From positions 7,771,383 through 7,835,382 of the forward strand of contig NC_135252.1 of NCBI RefSeq assembly GCF_964204865.1: a DNA stretch of 64,000 nucleotides. Reading direction: 5' to 3'. Shown piece by piece: positions 35,281 through 47,214 of the stretch. The notes beneath the pieces were generated by a model that saw only the letters and a list, made by a program, of their open reading frames with translations, was not told where the DNA came from and made no database searches. The stretch is from Styela clava. Taxonomy: Eukaryota > Chordata > Ascidiacea > Stolidobranchia > Styelidae. A program made the position numbers and the translations under genes. Position 1 is the first letter of the stretch. The number at the start of each line of letters is the position of its first letter.

Positions 35281-35838
35281 CAAATTTTATATATACTGAA
35301 CTGAATGGCGCTGAATATTGTTGAAAAAAATTCTATTTTTGTTGTTGTGTTGTGTGTTCTCAGTTTTTGTATTTATATGTACGCTCAGTTCAGTTAGTCT
35401 CAAATATTCTTGTGGAATTGTTTTTCAACAAATTCCTGTCACTGAAGAAAAATGGTTGAAAAACTTGATTTGACTTCCTGTCCATATTGCCTTCTTAGCG
35501 TCACCTATATGTGATAATTTACCGAGTTTGGTTCATTTTACTGTTTGTTTTTATATAATATAAATGCATACATTACTTATGCCACACAACCAGTGGGGAA
35601 TTTTATTGCGATGTTTTTACAAATATTTGTATTTTTGACTCATTTAGTATTATTGTAACACATATTCACAAACACATTAAATAATTCTGTAATCCAGAGT
35701 GCGAGTTTCGCGTATCACACCCTTACGATCCATTGGGGATTTAATGATATACGGAAGCAAAGTTTATGCGTTTTGAGGGAGGAATGAAACGTTTTTAAAT
35801 TGGGGAAATGGGAACCATCACTGCTCTATATATACATA

Positions 35839-35847
35839 TATATAAAG
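35839..35847 (+). promoter_or_regulatory. TATA box of the orphan gene at 36 kb
   Basis: TATATAAAG, predicting transcription from about 35870, before the short upstream frame at 35932 and the main frame at 35994. Confidence 0.5.
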
Positions 35848-35931
35848 ATGTTCATATACCAGTGTTATTAATATTACTTGCACACTATTTCCAATACATC
35901 TTGTTATGCTGGATCATCGATACCTTTAACA

Positions 35932-35994
35932 ATGGATCAAAATAACCATTGCATAGTTGTTACGCTGTCTTATCGGCAACCGCAAAGGAATTAA
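35932..35994 (+). promoter_or_regulatory. Upstream open reading frame overlapping the main start (TAATG)
   Basis: An ATG in strong context (AACAATGG) opens a 20-codon frame. Its TAA shares a base with the ATG of the next frame (TAATG, 35992-35996). Such overlaps permit termination-reinitiation. Alternatively a one-base indel has shifted a longer original frame that began here. Confidence 0.4.
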
Positions 35995-36230
35995 TGAAGA
36001 AGGGGTACTTTGTGAAAATGTCGTGTTTAGGCGCACGGTACACGGGATATTTGAAAGTAATAAAAAACTTTAGCTCAACGATTAAAACAATGGAAGATCT
36101 TGAAAAAATGCCTATGTTTCAAAAATTGGTTAATTTGTCACAGGATGGATTCGTTTATAATATATATACGGATATTTTGTACAAAGCCGCCGCCACTAAT
36201 GTAAAATTCAAGGAAAACAGCATTTTCTAA
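35994..36230 (+). CDS. Orphan 78-residue protein
   Basis: A frame from ATG 35994 to TAA 36230, open upstream as far as 35946. It is basic-acidic mixed with predicted helices (TIKTMEDLEKMPMFQKLVNL) and ends KENSIF. No signal peptide in this frame, and no family recognised. Support comes from the TATA box at 35839, a plausible leader and coding-like amino-acid composition. If the upstream ATG at 35932 was the original start, a single-base shift has broken the gene. No AATAAA found soon after. Confidence 0.4.
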   Translation: MKKGYFVKMSCLGARYTGYLKVIKNFSSTIKTMEDLEKMPMFQKLVNLSQDGFVYNIYTDILYKAAATNVKFKENSIF

Positions 36231-36950
36231 AATAACAAATTATCCAGTTGCGGTTCTGGTTAAGAATGATTTGAGAATTTGCGGCGCAATCTACTTTACT
36301 GGCCCTCGGAAATCGGAAGGAATTCGGAAATTTCCATACAACTGTTGCCGCAATTAGGCAGGCCACTTGCGAAAAATCCACTTTTTTGACGAATCATGTT
36401 TTTTCCGTTATGTTAAGTATTCGATCCACGGCCGATCTAAGCATTTTGAGTGTCTTGTCATGTCAATTTAATTGTGCTCATGGTATCTCTCCTTGTTGCG
36501 AGATATCGGTTTCCAAGATATCGCTGTGAGAAAGATCCGAAAATTTACGATAAAATCTCAGACTGTATAATTTATTTTGTTATAATTAATAACTGATTGG
36601 ACATACTTTACATAGATTATCAGCCAGGATTCAAAAATACATATTCATCCCCTCTAAATGGCTTTTGAGACAGTTGCCGCGATTATGCCACTCGCTAACA
36701 AAGCCTTTTTGATCGGGTTATGATTTTTCGGTTACGCAGAGTATTCAATTGACGACCAATACGAGTCTATGTATAATTGTGTGTTTAATGTAACCTGCAG
36801 TTAAGTCGAGAAAATGAGAACATTACTATGAAAAATCACGGCAATCCACGCAATAAAAAAGTGTTTCGAACTGCCCGATTTTATCTAGTTCTGATTCGTA
36901 TTTTTGCAATGTAACGAATTTATACAAATTTGATCTGTTATTGCAACACT

Positions 36951-38560
36951 ATGGTAGCCCATCGTTGTCACGCGTAAAATTGAAAAATAAAATAAAAAAC
37001 TTAAAATAAAAGTAAAATAAAAAAATGGTTCTAAAAAAACATAAAAAAAAATTAAAAAAAAAAAAAAAAAAAAATTAAAAAAAAAAATTAAAAATAAAAA
37101 CGAAAATAAAATAAAAACGGAGTAAAAAAAGCATAAAAAAATTGAAAAAAAAAACGTGAATAAAAAGAAAATATAAACGGTTGACAACGAAGGGCCGCCT
37201 CGTGGCCCATCGTTGTCACGCGTTTTTATTTTGAGAAAATTTGCTTCTGCTTGGGACCAACGTTGTCATGCATAATCCTACGCGCACAATCGGTGTTCCC
37301 TGAGTTTCTAACTCATTACTGATTTTCTTGAGCAATATTCAATAAATTTAATATGCAAATGTTCTATGAATTCTCCATGATACAAGTTCAACTAAAAGTA
37401 ATATATATATTTAAAATATTGATAAGAGAATATAGAATTGAATACGAAAATTCGAGAATCTTGTTTTCACGTGTAGAAGGTAGTTGAATTGGAGAACGTT
37501 GCTTAAATGTTCAGTTGTCGGGACACTCGTGCGATACCGATACTGTCTGATCGTACCCGGTACCCAGCATACAGTCACTCATGAAACGAGTGGGAGATAC
37601 GGATAGTCTAGTAGAATAATACGGTGAATCGAGGGATGGATTGAAAAAAATGGTTGAGCCCGCGCGATTCATCATTCGTCTGGATCGGTACATTACGGCT
37701 GCACGGTATGCCTTACCGTATGCACATGCCGACATGCACGTTCCATTGAAATCAGGTCTAACCATAATCGCCTTCCAGCCTCGTGGTTGTACGATCAGAC
37801 AGTAGTGGCTAGAGCCGACGGACGAGTCTAACTAGGCTACTTTATGCACACAGTCCTTTTTCTAATAATTTAAGTCTGTGCTTTGTGAATTATTCACATT
37901 TTAGTTTTGCAGTTATTACAAATTACGATTACTATACAGGTACTTATTATAATGGCTGAAAAGAGATATTGCATGGGTACAATTGCGGTCAGACGGTACC
38001 GGTATCGCAAGAGTGTCCAGACAACTGAGCAGTTGAGCAGCATTCTCCAATTCAATTACCTTCTACACGTAAAAACAAATTTCCCGAATTTTCGTACTCA
38101 AATCTATATTTTCTTATCATCATTATAAATATATTACTTCTAGTCGAACTTGTAGCATTGAGAATTTATAGAACATTTTCGTTTTGAATTTATTGAATAT
38201 TGCTCAAGAAAATCAGTAGTGAGTCAGAAACCCAGGAAACACCGTTTGTGCGCGTAGGATTATGCATGACAACGTTGGTCCCAAGCAGAAGCAAATTTTA
38301 TCAAAATAAAATCGCGTGACAACGATGGGCCACGAGGCGGCCCATAGTTGTCAATCTTTTTATTTTCTTTTTTTTTCAATTTTTTTTTCTTTGCTTTTTT
38401 TTATTCCGTTTTTATTTTATTTTCGTTTTTATTTTTAATTTTTTTTTGTGCATTTTATTTTTTTTTTAATGTTTTTTCGCAACTATTTTTTTATTTTACT
38501 TTTTTTTTAAGTTTTTTTATTTTATTTTTTAATTTTACCAGTGACAACGATGGGCCACCA
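36951..38560. mobile_element. 1.6-kb fold-back element with arms of about 600 bp
   Basis: The left arm (36951 to about 37570) and right arm (about 37965 to 38560) are imperfect reverse complements. Landmarks GCCCATCGTTGTCACGCG, GGACCAACGTTGTCATGCAT and GAGCAATATTCAATAAATT return inverted. Outer ends are ATGG...CCAT. Flanks GCAACACT and ACAACACT match at 7 of 8 positions, a likely target duplication. Each arm carries a long A-rich (left) or T-rich (right) tract (37005-37180, 38350-38530). The spacer of roughly 390 bp codes nothing recognisable. Confidence 0.82.
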
Positions 38561-39089
38561 TACAACACTGACTCCGCTCTATCATAATGCCACCACCCAA
38601 GATAATTTTCAAGATATATACGACAAGATATAACGTTAGGAATATCCCTAGATCTGCGATAAAATATCAAAGACTACAATATATTTTTAGTATATTATGC
38701 AATAAAACAGTACAGTGATACTCCGATAGTGGACCAAAAAATAAAACGAGTTCAAAATGCTGCGGTATTCAAACGGAAATTCGGATCTCGAACTTGAACG
38801 AAACGCGCGGCTGAGTGAGATGACGCCACCAAAACAGCATCTAATCGATACAGTTCAAGACTGACAGACAAAAATCTTGGTATGCAGTTGAGAGTTTCCA
38901 AATCGCCAGTTTGTCCTAATAGTAAGCGCTTAGTGAAGCAAAAAGGTTTCCAGAAAACTCTTTGAGCCGAAAAGTCATTGAATGTGCCTTTTTTATTTTA
39001 CTCTGCAATATATTATTGAATAACTTCAGCTTTATGGATAAAGTTGTTCGTTTTTGATGATGGAAATTAACAGGTATCCTAGTATGACT

Positions 39090-40130
39090 AAAAAGTTGTG
39101 CGGCCCGCTTACTCAGTGGTGACTGATAAAGTAGCCCGCGATAGGATATAGGTTCGTCACCCCTGGACTATAGATAGTCACGCCGAGCTGACGAGAAAAC
39201 AATCAGCAATTATAACAAAATAATCCCCGTCAAGATCGCACGCGTTATTCAGTCTTTCGAAAATGTCAAAAAAAGAGAGCTGAACCTCTCCTGGCTTCGC
39301 CGCTTATAATGTTTATGGGGCGCTAATTTGAATATAGACGAGAGAGCAATGCTTAAATATATGGACACGAATGCTCAGTTCCTAGCCATATGAATATTTG
39401 ATGATCTGATCTTCATTTTTGTTTGAAACATTTGAACCCTACATTTTTAGTTATGTTAATCTTAGAGCAGCAGCAAGTTGCATTAGATATGCGCCCACCC
39501 GCGGGTATAGACGCTTCGTGTTTGTTCAGTACGGTCTCAAACTTCGCCAAACAAAATGGTGGAAGAACTAGCGCAGCCTGAATTGTAAAGCAATTTCTAG
39601 TTCATTAATTTGTTTACCTGCATTCTAAATATACCGAGTCTACTGATTTTACCACACAACGTAAACACAAAACGAAATTAGGCCACATCAGATATTGAAA
39701 AGTGTACATGTAAAATTCCACGACTTAAAACAGTGGTTCTTAACCACGTCAAACTTCCTACCGGCCCGCCAGATATATTCCAATATTATATCTGGATTCC
39801 AAAATGCAAGGCATTGATCGCCTGGACATTTATTTCGCGATTTTTAACTCTTATTGATGCGTTAACCAAACTCGGTCAAAGGCCCTGTGTCCATTTCAAG
39901 CCCTAAACGACTGGGTGACATTGTCACAGTTTTGGATATCGCTTGAAAAAGAATATCTTCAGCTCAGTGACAAAGCCAATAAATTACAGATGTTTTTTGT
40001 TCAACTTACTTATGTGAGAAAAACTTTTCATCGTTATCGCTCATCAAAACCAAACAGAGAATTCGCCTTGCAGAAAGTTTAATGGAACCGCGTTTAACAT
40101 GTATGATGTCAAAAAGACAGCAGCAAATTT
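39090..40130. mobile_element. hAT terminus relics
   Basis: GGTTCGTCACCCCTGG at 39150-39166 (inverted CCAGGGGTGACGAACC) and CAGTGGTTCTTAACC at 39732-39746, followed by ACCGGCCCGCC, are hAT-type ends. Partners and target duplications could not be assigned. The rest of the stretch holds no gene. Confidence 0.45.
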
Positions 40131-40317
40131 ATCATTAAATTGAATTGTCTGCTTTCGAATTGTATAATTTTGTCGTAATTGCATTCACTTATCAAGCAAA
40201 AAAATGGAACCAGACGACGCACTCTGATGGTTACCCACAGCTATGTCTTTAGAAGATAACAAACATAAATGCATGTAAGGTTTTTCTAACCGACAAAGAC
40301 ACCGAGTTGAACTTCCA

Positions 40318-40326
40318 TAATAAAAA
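40318..40326 (+). promoter_or_regulatory. TATA-like element before the helical-cytokine candidate
   Basis: TAATAAAAA lies 41 nt before the ATG at 40367, compatible with a very short 5' UTR. The evidence is positional only. Confidence 0.35.
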
Positions 40327-40366
40327 GGCATGTAAGTCGGTAACTCCGTTTTAGTTGTGAAACCCA

Positions 40367-43022
40367 ATGTTTGCTATGTTGCGACATCTTATCGGTAAGC
40401 TGAGGTTATAATAGCATTCTGTTATACAAAAAATCACTGTGACAATATTACTTGACTTGTTTCGATTATTTTCAGGCTGCGCAGTTATTGGAATTCTTTG
40501 TACAAGTAAGAAAATCGGCGGTGATCCAATTAAATCAAGATTTGATGATGAAACTTTTCCTCGAAATAGCAATATCTGCAAACCGTTGTTCAAAGAACCG
40601 AAGTGCCTGGCAAGTTTCCAACAATGTGATAAATCCTTGAACTTGCAGCAATCGATTTTATCATCGCAATTGACATTGGTAAGCATCAATTACAATTTAT
40701 GCAATGTGCGACTACAATACCAGGATATCACCACATACTTATTTGTTAAATAATAATCTTCAAATCAAGATAATCAAAGTGTGCTTTTATGCGTAAATAA
40801 TAACAGATTGTTCATACTATTTTGATCGTTGTAAAATATTAAAATGTTGCGTCTCAGATTAGTATAACTTTTCACATAGAGATAATTAAAATGCAAATTG
40901 GGTAAGGTCTGCCAACAATGCGTCTGCAAAAAAGTTGTTCATCATTATATTAAGAGTCTAAGTGAACGAAATAACGATTCAGAACCCTCAACAGAGGTCT
41001 TTTTTTCAATATTATATAAAAAAAAAATGGGGTTCTACCGAGAATCATAATTATAAAAATGTATACAATGAACTTGGCAAAGCTAAAAGTTTAAATCCAC
41101 GGCAAAACGTCTCATGATTTTGTTACAACTACTGCAACACTGTCTGATAGACAAATAAAAAATATTATTTTCAGGTGAAACATGGCGGGATCTGGGAACA
41201 AAGGAGTTATCACGGCGTGAGTGTTATGTTTAATCACCTTTTGCCATGAATTTACTTGTTTTGTTTATAAATGACTAGAATGAGTATGTTCCAATTTCAG
41301 ACGGACTCGATTATTTCTGGAATCGAATATTCCAGCCTTACAGCTATTAAAATTTTTACTAAACGAATATTTTAAAGGCGAAACCATGAACTACTAAATA
41401 TGTCATATAGTCAAAATATATTGCTATGTATGTGCATTTCGCTGTTTTTTCTCTTCGCCGTCGGCGCTAGCTTTATTTTTTTTAAGGCATAGTCTCAATC
41501 TCAATACGAGATATGAACATCAGTCTCCCACAAAGCGCAATTGACGGGGCGATAGAGACCTTTACCTAATATTTCCTTACAATCCAAAGTACCGTTGCAT
41601 GGAAGATTAGATAAACATAAATGCTCATCTTTAATGGTATTTAAATTATAATCTTAATAAACACTCAAATGGTTGCTATTTCGAAGTCGACCCAAAAGCC
41701 CGAAGCGACATAACCCGATGGTTAAATTATTACCATAAAACAGCGAACAAACGTTTGAATATAATACGCAACAACATTTAATATTTGGTTTCTGAGCGGC
41801 AAGACGCGTAATTTTTCTTCTGAGATGTAATTTCGTTTATTCCATTATTCGAGTTGATGGCTACGGATAAACAAATCTCAAACTAATTACCGATTTCGAT
41901 ATTTTTTCAGAGAAAATTGCCAAGAAGAATGGTTCAATTACCATTCATGTTTCACAGATATCGAGAAATGCTCTCTATTGCGCAAAATTATTTGGTTACG
42001 ACAGCAAAAGTTGAATTGAACACAAGCTACACTGCAATAAGAGCAAATTTATTTTCTCTTTGTTCGGCAATGCATCTTAAGCGTCACATTCAAAACAGAA
42101 AAGTCGAATTTGACGAGGGAAATAACAATGTGAGTGCACTCTATTTTAGCAGTGAAGTTATTAGGTCATTATATTGATTGTTTTGGCTAATTTTGTGCTT
42201 GCATTCAGCATAAAATTTCTAGAAGTCAACAACGAGACATATCTATTTCACAAAGTGTATTTTAATGAAATATGTCACGGACCTATATTTTATTGAGCAA
42301 CTCAAATAATTTTGTCAAATAACTCAATAATATTTTGAAAAGTGATAATGATAAAAAATAATCACGAATCTAATACCAAACTATTTCAGACCAATGCTTT
42401 TCTATTCGATATCCTTGATGACGAATCTTTCAGAATCTGGAAAAAGAGAATGGGACGTTTATATAACCGTCACTCTCGCAAGGTAAAATCTTTAGAATAA
42501 ATGTAGGAAAGTAAACGTTAATATCTCCAACGTTTTCTACTTCAAATTTTATTTGTATAACGAACATCTATTGGATGCAAAATTTCCCTCGGAAGTACAT
42601 AAGTAGTTCATAGTTCTATGTTAAATTCAATTTAGAAAGTTCACGTTTTGTTGAGATATATGAATATACCCGATCAACGAATATCGAATACGTACCCCCT
42701 ACGTTTGTTTGAATACTAAAATTTAAGTTAATGACAAAACATCGTTTTCAACCTTGACCTGAATTCGCATATCCAATTGCTATTTCTACTTATTGCTTCA
42801 AGGCATTTTATTTTTTAAAGACAGTTTTAATACAAAAATTCAAAAACATATAATTCCCTGCTTATTTTATTTTTTTTATTTACACAGCAACATCACCATT
42901 GGTTTCTTGCGGAGATGCTGTTTCACATAAAAGCTTTGATTGAAAAATATCAATTCCTGCATCGCGTGAATTCATGTTCTGTGACCTCACTCAGTATGTC
43001 AGACGAGACTTTCATGTTTTAA
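40367..43022 (+). CDS. Candidate long-chain class I helical cytokine (six exons, 239 aa, secreted)
   Basis: Exons 40367-40394, 40476-40678, 41175-41216, 41911-42129, 42390-42482 and 42888-43022 total 720 nt and join without a stop. Donors are ATCG|GTAAGC, TTG|GTAAGC, GGC|GTGAGT, AAT|GTGAGT and AAG|GTAAAA. Every acceptor ends in CAG behind pyrimidines. Intron 1 is phase 1 and splits the signal peptide (MFAMLRHLIGCAVIGILC); all others are phase 0. Mature cysteines are 44, 53, 60, 142 and 225, and a sequon is at Asn128. Likely helices: A about 44-77, B 98-122, C 129-150, a further one in exon 5, and D 199-222 (WFLAEMLFHIKALIEKYQF). Vertebrate GH/EPO/IL-6-type cytokines have a similar size, a first intron in the signal peptide, and phase-0 introns afterwards. 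I see no diagnostic sequence motif, so function is inference. Another secreted helical protein is possible. An alternative 3' exon may start at 41311. Confidence 0.75.
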
Positions 43023-44110
43023 TGTGTTAAAATTTACCTACACCAATTCTATTGCTAACCTCCGTACAGATGTATTCAGAACAACATTAGACAATTTTAT
43101 TGCGTAATATGCTAGGTATATTTCAGAGTAATCAAAACTTAGCCATTGGCAAATAGACACGGTCGTCTTGTCGGCATACCGCCTTTACGTGATCAGCATG
43201 CATTCTTGTCTGGGATTTAATTCCAGATATAATTTGAAACCTTTGACCTACCTTTTTGTTATTTTTTCACAAGATGTTTTGATACTAAAATTATAGTGTG
43301 GCGAAATGTTTCAAATGAAATTTTACTCCAAATACAACTTGATATTCTCATTCAAAAGTTTTGATTAATGGCTCATGTGTATACGTATTTCTTCCTATAT
43401 ACCAAGTCAAATGTTACGCGTCGGGATGTATCGCCAACCGTATACGCGGAGTTGTGGGGCGAAAACTGTGTTTTGAGAACGTCGCATCTTTGTACCATCT
43501 AAATATCCGAATTAAAGATTGCTGCTTAATAGGTACATTGTTTGGATTGTGTACCCGAAGAGGGAACGCGGTTCTAGTCATTTTTTGAACGGATTATCTT
43601 CCAAATTAGTCTCAACAACAAACTGTCAATTAGAGTTTAGACCCTACTGCGCTTTTACATAAGACAGGAGGAATTGCGTAACATTTAAAAATATTCGAAC
43701 CCGTGCGGCCATGATGTTTTACGAAAGTATTCAACATATGCATCGGGTTTCTTAAGAATTCTTTTGCTCGTTGTAACATATGCAGCAGAAGCCGGTAATG
43801 GATGAAAAAGGAACGTAGATGTGAGGTGGCCGAGAATAAACACTTTTTAGGGATTTCCGTGTGAAATTGGATAAAAACAGACTTTGAAGTTATGAGTGCA
43901 TCTTCGTTTTTGAATGAAAATTTGCTTACTTGCTACCAAACTCAAATCTGTGCCACCCGTTTAAAAAAACACAACACGGCAACATTGTTTTCTATTGAAA
44001 TGAAAATATTTATCAGTATTTAGTGATACCATATCGTTTGTTTGAAGTAATTAACATATCTGTTAATAAGTTCTAATTTCTCTTCTAGATTAGAACAATC
44101 CTTAGATTAG
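43023..44110. other. No gene seen downstream of the cytokine candidate
   Basis: AT-rich, no canonical AATAAA near the stop at 43022. A 75-codon frame at 43361-43588 has no supporting feature. Confidence 0.4.
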
Positions 44111-44282
44111 AACAAGGTTCTGCAATCACTTTTAATCGCAACCCAAACAAACGATGATTTCGCGTGGGAGTTAATAAGGGAAGATCAGAACAAGGTTCTG
44201 CAATCACTTTTGATTTCAACCCAAACAAACGATGGTTTTGCGTGGAAGAAACACAAAGATTATAATCTAGATTATAATCTTT
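44111..44282. repeat. 78-bp tandem duplication next to a perfect 28-bp palindrome
   Basis: AACAAGGTTCTGCAATCACT begins units at 44111 and 44189 (period 78). Directly after the second unit, 44255-44282 is a perfect 28-bp palindrome centred on TCTAGA. Confidence 0.85.
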
Positions 44283-46147
44283 CACGCGTTACCATCGTAA
44301 CCAACTCATACGTCATTCAATTCTTATCTATCACGTTTAAAACCCAGTCTAACCGAGTTTCCTGAGGCCATTTTGTATGGTCTCTTTCGACATTTTTATT
44401 ATAGTCAACTGTTAGGCCCTAAAACGGCAATCATTAGTTTTTAGAAGCGTTAGTTCTTTTGATTGATTAAGTTCTTTTGATTGATTGACATTTTGACACG
44501 CATACAAACACATGACCTTGTTCATTTTTATTCCAGCTTTATCTTATCATCCATGCTTCACCACAATTTTTAATATATTGCACTTCAAAATCGTGACAGA
44601 TTGCCAGTGTGCTTTCTATAAACGTTCGTTGTCATATTACGAAATTTTACAAATAACAACAAAGACTAAATACACAAAGATTGTCATATAGATAATTGCA
44701 GATCATATTAGTAGATATTGTCGCTAACGTATTTTTTTGCCAATATTCCTATGAGAAAATTTCAAATAAAACTAAACGTAGTTTTAAAAGTAATTTTCCG
44801 CACAATATTTATATCACGCTCAAATATGATTTCGAATAAAATTATTCAATCAAGAAACATAAAAAATAAATATAAAATTCAAATAAAGTCATACAAAAAA
44901 ACAAAGATGTATAATATTACTCATTTGATTGAGCTATGTCATCCATTTCATGATTTATCACTAATCCCCAATATTTCAGCGGAATAGAACATTATTTAGC
45001 TAGTCGTAGAAAACACGTATAAATATAACCTTTTTTTACTGAAAACGTTCTGGTCAGTCTGGTAATCATGAAAAACTGGTACAAAATAGAATTTCGAAAC
45101 AATATTTATAGTATTACATCTATGGAGTTTTAATTGCATGTAGTGGATAAATAAATATTACACATGAAATGGACTTCAGTTTTAGGACTATCATTGAAAG
45201 AATGGTGTTGGGCACTAGGTATCTAAATATACAGTTCCGAATGAAGTTGGGTTACGGTTATTCCGAATCTTGAGTGTTGAGTCCAAGTCCTACAAAAGTC
45301 GTAAAACTCTAGCCTGACTTTGTTCGATGTACTGCCAATTTGTAAGCCAAATCCTAGTACACGAATATAGCTCAAACTAGTAATCTAGAATGAAGTTTAA
45401 AATGTTATTATTCAGTTATAAAAACAGAAATACAAAGATGCGATCTGCAATATTCATAACTCATTTGATTATTCTAAATAATATGTAGTATTTATTTCAT
45501 ATAGAGAAAAAATGGGAAATCACGAATTTTAACACACATAGTCTAGGGCCATCTAATACTTCACCATTTAGCACTGTGATAAACTGTAGCAAGTTTACAC
45601 ACGCCCCCGGATATGTGCGCCCGGTATTCCATTTGACACCCGTGGGTAATTCATTATTATAAATAATTTCCTTACTCTGAAATATTTGTCTTTCCTATTT
45701 ATTGATTTTGTAGTCCACGATTTTGTATTTCTATGTATTTTGTGTATAATATATATGTAGTTTGTTGAGTATTGTGATAATACTATACAGCCGAAGCGCT
45801 GCACGATGGCCCAGATCTGAAACCATCGGCCATTAGCGAGTCACAAAATATTTGTATTCTAATAAACTATCATTCATCAGTAGGGAAAATGTAAAAAACA
45901 TTAGCCAAGAATTTAAAGAGAACATGGCATTGCGTCAGAACGGTCCGACATCTATCGACAAAGTCGGTGCCCACTGCTTACCTGATTTGCAATTTTGATT
46001 TAAAGCTTTTGAATGCTCATATGACGTATTTTTGTGTAAATTACATATTATGCTACTTGTACAGCGGTTCTGTCGGTAGTCGTTGGACACTTCTTTCATA
46101 TATTTGAGCATTTCTCTCTTGTATTCTTCATAAGTGATATCTGAACA

Positions 46148-46383
46148 AGATAGAAATGCTCAAAATTATGGACACGAAAACGAAGTAGTGCGGATATGTA
46201 ATCTTTCACAGTAGACTACCGGTACTGTAGCCTTCCCTGGCCACCAGATGGAAGCGAGCGCGAACTCGGGGTCGCCACACGGTGCGCAATTTTCGTTTTG
46301 ATGACGTCATCACACACAAAAAACGAATGCCATAGGGCCTACAGAAATTTTTGTAATAAATAAAATTTGTATCCTTTTAGCGA
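46148..46383 (+). repeat. Dispersed repeat, about 220 bp (copy 3)
   Basis: Full-length relative of 3030-3250, with GAAATGCTCAAAATTATGG, TTTTGATGACGTCATCACAC and CCTTTTAGCG. An inverted GAGAGAAATGCTCAAATATA lies just upstream (46103-46122), so two copies may meet head to head. Confidence 0.7.
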
Positions 46384-47214
46384 CAACAAGACTCTTAATT
46401 ATTTAATTTCAAAGCAATTGGTCCAATAATTATGCAGAAAAGCGATTTTTTTATAACAACAAAAAAGAAAACAACAACAACATATATAATACCAAAACGA
46501 TCTATAGGCCAACTTCGTGTCTGAAAGCTCAAGTGTTACTTTAACGTAGGATAGTAGGATGTGTACTGGACTACATGTCTTTTCTCCCTATCTACTTCGG
46601 ATCCGATGCTTTATTAACAAGATAGTATTGAAGTGATAAATAGGAATAACATAAACTTGTAACATAAATAGCAGCCTATTTGTGAGCATTCGTTAGATGT
46701 AAATCTAACCTCTTCAGACAAAACAAGATAGAACTACTTGTTTGTTTAACATATTTTAACATCTTTTACCATAAATACACCTCGTGTTAAGTTTTTAATA
46801 TCTTAATTTCCAATACAAAAACCGATTCAAATAAAACTCAATTAGACGTTTCATGTGATTCCTTTCTATTACGCTTAAGTCGAATGAGGGTGTTATATAT
46901 ATGTGATTACCAAACGTTATTTTATTACAATAACGTATACGAGGTAAGGCTAAAAAGAAACGGGACTGACGTCACAGATTGCGCAACACTTTTGCAGTGT
47001 GGCGTAATATGTGTTCTTTGTTTAACAGCTGTTTTGACACAATATCGCAATTATTTTTGCTCTTCAGGATCCATAAGTGAATGTGATAAATTTCTTGTTG
47101 AAAAAAAAATGCTGTGCGAGGTCTGATGGAGTTTTTTGGCGATAGGGGGTTCAATTAAAGAATGACGACTGAGCAAAGAATTAACATGAAATTTTTCGTA
47201 TAAACGTTATAACA

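Noticed and set aside
36885-37187. Phe/Leu-rich minus-strand 100-codon frame
   Set aside because: It is the translation of the A-rich tract in the left arm of the fold-back element. The matching frame at 38348-38587 is the right arm.
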